In this document: in pieces, positions 7,938 through 14,424 of the stretch
How the letters are laid out: each line of letters opens with the position of its first letter
How positions within the stretch are numbered: position 1 is the stretch's first letter
Position numbers and translations under genes: made by a program
From: Myxococcales bacterium UBA1203
GTDB lineage: Bacteria; Myxococcota; Myxococcia; Myxococcales; UBA5297
Direction: 5' to 3'
DNA length: 30,897 bases
Assembly: GCA_002309695.1 (NCBI GenBank)
Contig: DBXV01000024.1
Span: forward strand, 32,636-63,532
Notes under the pieces: generated by a model
The model's input: the letters and a program-made list of their open reading frames with translations, nothing else
Told to the model about the DNA's origin: nothing
Database searches by the model: none

Positions 7938-9148
7938 GTTCCCGCCGTTTGCGGATTCTCCTGTCGGTCTGCGGATTTCCACCGGCGGCAAATTACGGGG
8001 GGCCGGCCGTCAGTCTCGACAACCTGACGCGCCTGCTGTGCGGCGATGCCGATTTTTTTGTGCTCACCCGCGACCACGACAAGGGCGAGACGCGGCGTCT
8101 CGAAGGCATTCACGATGGCTGGAATGACCGGAACGGCGTCCGCGTCCGCTATCTGCCGAGCGGGGAATTTTCGCTGGATGCCTTCCGGCGCGTCACGGCC
8201 GAGACAGCGCCGGACCTCGTCTATCTGAACAGCCTGTTTTCCGCGGACTTTGTGATTCCGCTGATGAAGGCGGCGCGGGAAGCACAGGTTCCGATTCTGC
8301 TGGCGCCGCGCGGCGAGCTCTGCACCGGGGCGCTGGCGATCCGGCGGCTGAAAAAGCTGGCCTATCTGCTGACCCTTGGTCCCTGGCTGCGCGGCGAAAA
8401 CGTCTTCTGGCACGCCACCAGTTCCGAGGAGGCCGCAGCCATCCGCGCGCGCATTGGAGACGATGCTGCCGGGCGGATTTTCCAAATCACCGAGACGCCG
8501 ACGCTGCCCGACTGGGACGAGGTGCGAAAAATTCAGCCGCTCAAGCAGAAGGGCTTCCTCCGCTGCGTCTTTCTCTCCCGCATTCATCCCATCAAAAATC
8601 TGCGCTTCGCCCTTGAGGCGCTGCGCGGCATGTCGCCCGGGAGCGGCGGCATCGGGCTGGACATCTATGGACCTCCCGAGGACGCAGACTACTGGAGCGA
8701 ATGTCAGCGGCTCATCGCGTCGATGCCGGCGGGCGTTCAGGTTCTCTATCGGGGCAGCGCGGACCACGGCGAGGTTCACCGCATCTTTGCCGCCCACGAT
8801 GTTTTCGTCTTTCCAACGCAGAGCGAGAACTACGGGCACGTGGTCCCTGAGGCGCTGTCGGCCGGCTGTCCTGTGATTCTCAGTCAGGGAACGACGCCGT
8901 GGGACGGCATTGAAGCGGCCGGTGCCGGCCGGGTGATTTCACTTTCGCATCCGGAACTGTTCACGCGGGCTATTCAGGAGCTGGCCGCCATGGACGGCGC
9001 GGCCTTTGGTCTGCTGCGGCGGAATGCCCGGCGCTTCGCCGAGGAGCAGCTCAATCCGGAGGAGAGCGCCCGCGCGTACCTTCGATGTTTTGAGCAGGTG
9101 GCCAGCGCTGGAACCGGGCGCGAATTTGAGGCGCGCTCCGACGTCTGA
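7934..9148 (+). CDS. GT4-family glycosyltransferase
   Basis: This 404-residue GT-B enzyme starts at a GTG overlapping the stop of the pyrophosphorylase gene by four bases, so it is probably translated by coupling; no good ribosome-binding site is seen. The N-terminal domain contains CGFPPAANYGGPAVSL, a loop typical of GT4 enzymes, and LLAPRGELCTGAL. The C-terminal domain has FLSRIHPIKNL and the family's EX7E donor motif, SENYGHVVPEALSAG. It should be a retaining transferase acting at the cytoplasmic membrane in glycan assembly, with the coupled UDP-glucose synthase a possible donor supply. Acceptor and linkage are unknown. Confidence 0.88.
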   Translation: MSSRRLRILLSVCGFPPAANYGGPAVSLDNLTRLLCGDADFFVLTRDHDKGETRRLEGIHDGWNDRNGVRVRYLPSGEFSLDAFRRVTAETAPDLVYLNSLFSADFVIPLMKAAREAQVPILLAPRGELCTGALAIRRLKKLAYLLTLGPWLRGENVFWHATSSEEAAAIRARIGDDAAGRIFQITETPTLPDWDEVRKIQPLKQKGFLRCVFLSRIHPIKNLRFALEALRGMSPGSGGIGLDIYGPPEDADYWSECQRLIASMPAGVQVLYRGSADHGEVHRIFAAHDVFVFPTQSENYGHVVPEALSAGCPVILSQGTTPWDGIEAAGAGRVISLSHPELFTRAIQELAAMDGAAFGLLRRNARRFAEEQLNPEESARAYLRCFEQVASAGTGREFEARSDV

Positions 9149-9208
9149 ACGCCCCTTGTTTTCGGTCCTGCGCGGATTCAGAGGGCCCCGCTTTTTTTCG
9201 GAGGCAGA

Positions 9209-10201
9209 ATGCCCATCCCTCAGATTGAACGGACCGCCAGCGAGGACGCGGCGGGCCAGCGGCTCGACAAATTCATCCGCAAGTGGCTCCCCGGCGTGCC
9301 CCTTTCCCATCTGTTCAAGCTGTTTCGGACGAAGCGGGTGCGGGTCAACGGCGCGCGCGGGTATCCGGAAACGCTGCTTCAGGCCGGCGACGTGGTGGTG
9401 GTGAAGGGCGACGCTGCGGAGCTGATGAAGCCGCCGCCGGTCAGGCCGGGCGGCGAGCGCGTTCTGCGGCCCAATGCCATCGCCGACGCGCCGCTGAAGG
9501 TGCTCTACGAGGACAAGGTGCTCATGGCCGTGGACAAGCCGGCGGGGCTCGCGGTCCATCCCGGCAGCGGCATCGAGTGCGCCACGCTGGTCGATCTGGT
9601 GAAGGACTACCTGGGGCCCAGGGCCGTTCGGAACGACTTCACGGCCAGCCCCGCGCATCGCCTCGATATGGACACGTCGGGCGTCATCCTCATTGCCAAG
9701 ACGCGGCCCTGCATGGCGGCGCTGACCGAGATGTTCACGCACGGCCACCCGGACAAGAGCTACCTCACGCTGGTCAAGGGGAACTTCACCAGGCCCAAGG
9801 GCGTCATCGACATTCCGCTGGCGGAGCACGAGCAGAGTTCGCGGAGCCGCGCCATGAACGGCGTCAATATGCAGACGGCCGTCACCCGCTACCGCGTCAT
9901 TGGCCCCGGCGCGATGGCCAGCCTGGTGGAATGCAAGATAGAAACTGGGCGTACCCATCAAATTCGCCGACATATGGTGGCCATGGGGCATCCAGTAGCA
10001 GGCGACCGCCGACATGGGGATTTTGCCTTCAATCGGGAACTAAAGGCGCAGTTCGGCCTTAAACGCATGTTTCTCCATGCCAGACGAATTGTATTGAAGC
10101 ATCCGTTAAACGGCACACCTTTGACCATTGAGGCACCGCTTCCGGATGAATTGCGGAATGTTCTGGCAGCGATGGGATTGGAGGGGGAGGGAATAAGATA
10201 A
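9209..10201 (+). CDS. RluA-family 23S rRNA/tRNA pseudouridine synthase
   Basis: This 330-residue protein has an N-terminal S4 RNA-binding domain (about residues 14-75, QRLDKFIRKWLPGVPLSHL) and a RluA-type catalytic domain. The active-site motif AHRLDMDTSGVILIAKT places the catalytic Asp at residue 153; ETGRTHQIRRHM and PVAGD follow as expected. S4 plus catalytic domain is the RluC/RluD layout, so large-subunit rRNA is the likely target. The ATG has GGAGG upstream. The codon usage changes sharply near 9938: the last 88 codons use ATA, GTA, CTA, TTA and AGA, rare in the first three quarters, although the protein stays intact and the motifs continue. This may mark a recombination joint. Confidence 0.92.
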   Translation: MPIPQIERTASEDAAGQRLDKFIRKWLPGVPLSHLFKLFRTKRVRVNGARGYPETLLQAGDVVVVKGDAAELMKPPPVRPGGERVLRPNAIADAPLKVLYEDKVLMAVDKPAGLAVHPGSGIECATLVDLVKDYLGPRAVRNDFTASPAHRLDMDTSGVILIAKTRPCMAALTEMFTHGHPDKSYLTLVKGNFTRPKGVIDIPLAEHEQSSRSRAMNGVNMQTAVTRYRVIGPGAMASLVECKIETGRTHQIRRHMVAMGHPVAGDRRHGDFAFNRELKAQFGLKRMFLHARRIVLKHPLNGTPLTIEAPLPDELRNVLAAMGLEGEGIR

Positions 10202-10215
10202 TAATAAACTTTCTC

Positions 10216-10242
10216 TTGCACAGATTTTCATTTTATTATAAA
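10216..10242 (+). promoter_or_regulatory. Possible sigma-70-like promoter for the caspase-like gene
   Basis: TTGCAC at 10216-10221 and TATAAA at 10237-10242 resemble -35 and -10 boxes, but the spacer is 15 bases, shorter than the usual 16-18. It lies in AT-rich DNA about 65 bases before the well-formed ribosome-binding site of the caspase-like reading frame. Weak evidence; any AT-rich stretch can give such a match. Confidence 0.25.
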
Positions 10243-10307
10243 AGGGCCGCGCTTGCAGCGCATGTTGGAGCCGGGGGATAAAAGCTTGAATGGAAGGAGA
10301 ATGTAGA

Positions 10308-10869
10308 ATGCAAGTGAAAACAAATGTAGGGGGGGGGTATTATCTCCTTCAAGGGCTGTCATTTAAGATTTTATTTTATTCATAAATTTATAGCATTTTT
10401 ATTTTGCGCTGTTTTGCTGCTGTCCGACGCGAATGCTTTTGCTGCCGACAGTGCTTCTTTTTCCTGGCCGGACCTCTCGACGGTGCCAAAGTCCGCGAAG
10501 GGCATTGCCCAGCCGGGCGATGCCGCGTTAATTGTCGGCATCAGCGATTATGATTATTTGGATAAAATTGATGGTGCCGTCAATAATGCCTACGACTGGC
10601 GGGAATACCTTCGCAAATCAAAAAACATTGCGCTCCACAATATAGGATTTTTGACGAATAAAGAGGCCTCGGACACGGCTGTTCGCCGCGAAGCGAAGCG
10701 GATTGCGGGGCGGGTCAGGCCTGGCGGCACGATTTGGTTTGTATTTATTGGCCACGGCGCGGCCTCGTCTGACGGCGAGGAAGACTATCTGCCTGTGCTG
10801 AACCGCCCATTCGAGATGTTGGAAAGATTTTATGAGCCTAGTGTATGTTGCCTGGCACTAAGGCATTAA
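10308..10869 (+). pseudogene. Caspase-like (peptidase C14) secreted protein, out of frame at a G9 tract and truncated at its 3' end
   Basis: An ATG at 10308 with a GGAAGGAGA site seven bases upstream reads MQVKTNV, enters nine G residues (10329-10337) and stops at 10383-10385. With eight G residues the same ATG would continue in frame, with no stop, into HKFIAFLFCAVLLLSDANAFA, a good signal peptide, and then the caspase-like domain. That domain has the first strand AALIVGISDYDYLDKIDGA, NAYDWREYLRKSKNI, and the catalytic-His strand TIWFVFIGHGAASSDG. The TTG at 10414 lies inside the signal peptide and is not a convincing start. After EEDYL (about 10795) similarity to the family ends and a short unrelated tail follows, so the catalytic-Cys half is missing. 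As written it should not give an active peptidase. Confidence 0.72.
10329..10337 (+). repeat. Homopolymeric G9 tract within the start region of the caspase-like gene
   Basis: Nine consecutive G residues lie between a strong ribosome-binding site/ATG (10308) and the signal-peptide frame. Loss of one G, or gain of two, would join start codon and downstream frame. This is the arrangement of slipped-strand phase-variation switches, though a plain decay mutation or a sequencing error in a homopolymer gives the same picture. Confidence 0.85.
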
Positions 10870-11016
10870 GTCCGTGTTCATTTTTTTTGCTGGACATGGA
10901 CATTGTTCAGGCAGAGGTCGCTCACCACACAATCGAATTCTGATGCAGTATTTATGAAAGCGATGGTGGTAGGTGGAGCTTTTATTGTGGAACTTAATGG
11001 AGGAAGTCTTAAATGA
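10870..11016 (+). pseudogene. Decayed gene remnant between the caspase fragment and the next gene
   Basis: No intact gene is present. One frame reads KSVFIFFAGHGHCSGRGRS (about 10868-10924), which resembles the strand ending in the caspase catalytic His; it ends at a TGA at 10954-10956. A second frame is open from 10870 to 11016 and ends MKAMVVGGAFIVELNGGSLK; its TGA overlaps the ATG of the next gene by four bases. A run of eight T at 10881-10888 lies where the frames would have to be joined. I read this as the tail of a former coupled upstream gene broken by indels. The caspase resemblance of so short a piece is uncertain. Confidence 0.35.
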
Positions 11017-11717
11017 ACACAAAAGTTAGCGAACGATGGGCTATTGGCGTTGGTTTAGTAGTTCCTGCCATGATACTTGGTTCTATTTTTTGCGATTTTG
11101 AAAATAGACAAGTTCCCAAAACATCAGTTCAGAAGATAGAAGATAATTCATCTCCGCATAAGGGAGAGAATTTGAATAAATCACAAAATGAGACTAATAC
11201 GGTTAAAAATGAAGCAACAAGAGGACGAAGTCCCGAGGAAGCAAAGAAATTTATCGAGACTATTCAGTTTTCAAGTAGTAATACGGAAGCCGCAACTATT
11301 TCAAAAAAATATTCTATGGAAATTTCAGAGATAATAGAGAGAAATTTTTCAACGGCGGAAAAGGCAAAAGTTTTTTCTTTTAAATGGGAAGGTGAGCCTA
11401 TTAATGTAGAAATAGAGGTTGTTGTTTCTCCTATTTCAATCAATAAACTTGTCGAAGAAATGGCGTTTGCCTCAAAAGAAATAGCGAATTCTACTGAATA
11501 TAAGGGGATTACTTGGAACGTTCTTGCGTCTGATGGATATGATCCTCAAACAGGAAAACAGATTGATGTATTTATTCTGGGGGGGATAATAAAATCAGAC
11601 GTTATTAGAGAACTTGAACTAGATTATTTCAAAAAAATTTCCCCTCGTTCTCACAAAACATTTGTGGAAGCCTATAGACTCTCGATGCGGCCGGAATTGA
11701 GAGAACAATTATGGTAG
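11013..11717 (+). CDS. Hypothetical membrane-anchored protein, AT-rich
   Basis: I do not recognise this 234-residue protein. Residues about 9-27 (AIGVGLVVPAMILGSIFC) form one membrane segment or uncleaved signal. A polar, Asn/Lys/Glu-rich linker follows to about residue 75, then a soluble domain of some 160 residues (KWEGEPINVEIEVVVSPIS, ITWNVLASDGYDPQTGKQ, KTFVEAYRLSMRPELREQL). It is probably anchored in the inner membrane with the bulk in the periplasm. The ATG is preceded by GGAGG and overlaps the stop of a decayed upstream frame. Codon use is much more AT-rich than in the flanking polysaccharide genes, which suggests transfer from another genome. A strong terminator follows 55 bases after the stop. 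The intact frame amid debris suggests it is still under selection or newly arrived. Confidence 0.75.
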   Translation: MNTKVSERWAIGVGLVVPAMILGSIFCDFENRQVPKTSVQKIEDNSSPHKGENLNKSQNETNTVKNEATRGRSPEEAKKFIETIQFSSSNTEAATISKKYSMEISEIIERNFSTAEKAKVFSFKWEGEPINVEIEVVVSPISINKLVEEMAFASKEIANSTEYKGITWNVLASDGYDPQTGKQIDVFILGGIIKSDVIRELELDYFKKISPRSHKTFVEAYRLSMRPELREQLW

Positions 11718-11771
11718 AATAATTGGTGCGGTTGTGCAGATTAACAAAGTATAAATGATTTAATAATACGA

Positions 11772-11820
11772 AGCAGCCCTCCTCACAAAATGTATTGGAA
11801 GAGGGCTGCTATATTTTTTT
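11772..11820 (+). terminator. Rho-independent terminator after the 234-residue protein gene
   Basis: A perfect ten-base inverted repeat, AGCAGCCCTC (11772-11781) and GAGGGCTGCT (11801-11810), encloses a 19-base loop and is followed by ATATTTTTTT. It ends the plus-strand transcript of the AT-rich gene. Confidence 0.88.
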
Positions 11821-11835
11821 GTGATCAGGGTTGAG

Positions 11836-12011
11836 CTATTTCACCCCCACCCACTCCTTCAATGTCTTCAATTCATCGTCAAAAGCGGTACCGATTTTAA
11901 TGATTTTTTATTTTTGACCTTATATGGAATCATATAGCCCAAGAAAAATAACGACTCGTATTTACTTTTATTTGGTTCATCACATGATTTATTTCTGCAT
12001 GTGACGCCAAG
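11836..12011 (-). pseudogene. Small broken reading-frame remnant in the 11718-12043 gap
   Basis: The 326-base gap after 11717 holds the terminator and, on the minus strand, two short frames that look like one protein tail broken by a frameshift. The first includes CDEPNKSKYESLFFLGYMIP and runs into an A-rich stretch near 11900-11920. The second reads IIKIGTAFDDELKTLKEWVG and stops at 11836-11838. Neither has a start with a ribosome-binding site. The family is not recognisable, and the pairing is a judgement by eye. Confidence 0.25.
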
Positions 12012-12043
12012 TTAATAAATAAAAACTCCCCCCGTGCTGCACT

Positions 12044-12571
12044 CTACTTGGCGCACTCGTATTGTTCTCTGTCACTGATGTAGCTGCACGTCTTTGAGCC
12101 GCAGTCCTCGGTCACCAGGCATTCGGAATAGGGCGAGCAGTATTTGAGTGTATTGCCGCTGCATTTTCCCGACTCGCCGATGGCGCCGCATTCCTCAAAA
12201 CAATCGTCGGTGCAGGCATAGATCTTTTTCTTTGCATCATAGCCGCAGGCATAGGGCGCGCACTCCTCGGACACGAGCGAACCGCCGCGGCAAATTTTCA
12301 GAGTATTGCCGCTGCATTCGCCCTGCGCCGTGACGCTGCCGCAGCCGGGCGCATCCCCCGCGTCCGGCGATGTGTCACCCGCGTCCTGCCCCTGGATGCC
12401 CGCATCCGTCCCGTGGCTGCCGGCGTCGGCGGAAGTGCTGCCCGCATCCGTCTTTCCGACGAGTCCGCCGGAATGGTTGTCGTCATCGTCATTCTTGTCG
12501 CCGCCGCAGGCCGGCAGGGTCAGGCACAGAGACACGGCCAGCAGGGATATGGGAAGGGATTTATTCAACAT
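12044..12571 (-). CDS. Cys-rich exported lipoprotein with an Asp-Ala-Gly linker
   Basis: This 175-residue protein has a clear lipoprotein signal: a hydrophobic core ending LTLPAC, with Cys22 as the lipidated residue. A short Asp-rich stretch follows, then a linker with repeated DAG units (TDAGST, TDAGIQ, DAGDTSPDAG), and from about residue 75 two Cys-rich modules. Each module contains GxCSGNTLKxC and ends in a Tyr-x-Cys (KIYACTDDC, REQYECAK), so they look like a tandem duplication stabilised by disulfides. It is probably on the outer membrane surface, perhaps for binding or adhesion; the function is unknown. The ribosome-binding site is poor (AAAGGA lies about 15 bases before the ATG). It is the last gene of a minus-strand run of lipoproteins, 145 bases after a C11 peptidase. 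Confidence 0.82.
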   Translation of the reverse strand: MLNKSLPISLLAVSLCLTLPACGGDKNDDDDNHSGGLVGKTDAGSTSADAGSHGTDAGIQGQDAGDTSPDAGDAPGCGSVTAQGECSGNTLKICRGGSLVSEECAPYACGYDAKKKIYACTDDCFEECGAIGESGKCSGNTLKYCSPYSECLVTEDCGSKTCSYISDREQYECAK

Positions 12572-12716
12572 GGGCTGTGATGATTCCTTTCATTTGGTTG
12601 ACATGATTGACACCGCAATAGGACGGAATTGTCCTGATTCGGAACTCTAAAAAACATCAAACATTGTATGACAGCGGGCACATCCATCCTGACGGCAATG
12701 AATCAGCCGCCGCGTT

Positions 12717-14339
12717 TCATCGCTCCGACCGGTTTTGTCCGTAATACTCCTCTAAAAACTCCGACCAGCCGCGGCTCCAGCCCGCTTTTCGGTAATTTTT
12801 GAGTTCCCCCAAAGAATACCACGCCACGTCGCCGTCCGGCTCTTCGGGATAATAGACACATTCCTTCATGGAATAAATATAATCTTCGCCGTAATTGTAT
12901 TCGGCCGAATCATAGACAAAAGAATAGTTCGGATTTTGTTTGTAATAGGCGCAGTCTATCGATTCAGGGAAAAAGACGGCCATGCCGTAGGCGTTTTCAT
13001 GGGTGTACCCCCAATAATTCAGCTCGCTCTGGCTCCGGTAATGGAAGGTCGCCTCGGAAAGCGCCGTTTTCAAATCACCGGCAGACGCCGTCAGAGAGGC
13101 AGGCAATTCATTTGTTTTCTCCGACACCAGCATTGCCAGGTGCATCAAATCCGCATGTTCCTGATAGCTGTACCGCTGGACCTGCCCTGCCAGCGACGCA
13201 ATAACATTCCGGGACGCAGCATCATTGGCGGCCGCCTTCATTTCATTCCCAAAAGCATCCAGCTTCGCGGTCAGATTCTCCATGGCCGACAGGTCGCAGG
13301 CCGCCAGAGTCGCCGAAAAACGCAGCTTTCGCCCCATATAATAATAAACCTGGTCCGCGTAATCATTGACGATGCGCGTGGCCAGCGTGCGCGCGTCCAT
13401 CGTCGGCGTATTTCCCAGCGCCTTCATGAATCCGTCGTAAGCCCACCCGGTCCCGGGCTCCGATTCGGCGGAAGCGACAAGGTAATCCGCGTAGGGCGCC
13501 GAAGCGGCCGCCGTCTCGTACATGCCCATAAGGCAGGCGTCGAAGCCCAGAAGATTCAGTTTGCCGCCGATGGTTGACGTAATGCCGGCCAGCGCCCGGC
13601 CGTAAGCGCCGTCCGCCAGAGAAATGCTGCTGTAATAGCCATCGGCATCCACGCCGTCGGTGTCGTCATAGGAAAATTCGCGAAACGCCGCTTTGGGCTT
13701 TTTTGTTCCCAGCGTCCGAAATGCACGTCCGCACCGTCTGGACATATTGTCCGGGGCATTTTCATCCGCGCAGTTATTGCCGCCGCGCCAGCCGCCGCCG
13801 TGGTCCCACAAAATCAGCGCGTATTTCTTTGCCGGATATTTGCGGACGGCCCAGGCGCCGAACTTTTTCAATGTATTCGGCAGGCTCATGTCCGCCTCTT
13901 TGCCCGTAAAAATGGTGCCGTCTGAGGCCAGCTTTGTCCTGCCCTTGCGCGTAATTCGATAAAGGCGCGTGGAGCTGTCCGCGCTCAGCGTGCTCTGGTC
14001 ATAAAGGACAATGACGTTGACTTTGTCGGACGCGGCACCGGCGGCCATCATGCCGCTGGTCATTTCCGAGAGGTCGTCCGAGGCGCCGTCGTAGCCCTGT
14101 TCCGAGGCGCCCAGCTCATTGTCGCCGTTCAGATAGACCATAAAGGTCCACTCCGCGTCGGCGTCGCCGGGCATCTCCACGCCGTCGCCCTCGTCCCCGC
14201 CCGGATTGTCGGAGGAATTGGAACCGCCGCATCCCACAGGCACCGTCACCATCGGCAGGGCCAGGGCAGCCGTCAGAATGATTGATGCCCATGGGAATGA
14301 AAAAAACGGCCGGCGCTGTGTGATGGAAAAGAAGTTCAT
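12717..14339 (-). CDS. Clostripain-family (C11) cysteine peptidase lipoprotein
   Basis: The ATG at 14339, with AGGAGA seven bases upstream, gives 540 residues; a longer version from 14417 lacks such a site. The signal ends VPVGC, with Cys37 the probable lipid anchor. After an acidic linker the clan CD peptidase domain begins at EWTFMVYLNGDNELG. The catalytic dyad is visible as His180 in LILWDHGGGW and Cys269 in LGFDACLMGMYE. It is expected to cleave after Arg or Lys, as clostripain does, on the cell surface or in the periplasm. Near the C-terminus the segment WGYTHENAYGMAVFFPE is shared with its neighbour. It is a paralogue of the gene at 14425-16521, from which it is separated by 85 bases, and it lacks that protein's EGF-like modules. 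Confidence 0.92.
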   Translation of the reverse strand: MNFFSITQRRPFFSFPWASIILTAALALPMVTVPVGCGGSNSSDNPGGDEGDGVEMPGDADAEWTFMVYLNGDNELGASEQGYDGASDDLSEMTSGMMAAGAASDKVNVIVLYDQSTLSADSSTRLYRITRKGRTKLASDGTIFTGKEADMSLPNTLKKFGAWAVRKYPAKKYALILWDHGGGWRGGNNCADENAPDNMSRRCGRAFRTLGTKKPKAAFREFSYDDTDGVDADGYYSSISLADGAYGRALAGITSTIGGKLNLLGFDACLMGMYETAAASAPYADYLVASAESEPGTGWAYDGFMKALGNTPTMDARTLATRIVNDYADQVYYYMGRKLRFSATLAACDLSAMENLTAKLDAFGNEMKAAANDAASRNVIASLAGQVQRYSYQEHADLMHLAMLVSEKTNELPASLTASAGDLKTALSEATFHYRSQSELNYWGYTHENAYGMAVFFPESIDCAYYKQNPNYSFVYDSAEYNYGEDYIYSMKECVYYPEEPDGDVAWYSLGELKNYRKAGWSRGWSEFLEEYYGQNRSER

Positions 14340-14424
14340 ATCTGTCTCCTGTGTGGTGAAATCGACGGTGCGGGCAAATAAATCGTATAAACTGAATAAA
14401 ATCGGGAAGCGAGGCACCTGAAAC

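Noticed and set aside
9149..9208. Possible terminator with a seven-T run before the pseudouridine synthase gene
   Set aside because: Only a four-pair stem can be drawn, and the T run abuts the ribosome-binding site of the next gene.
12336..12470. Minisatellite in the DAG linker of the Cys-rich lipoprotein gene
   Set aside because: The amino-acid pattern repeats, but the DNA units vary too much to call a tandem repeat.
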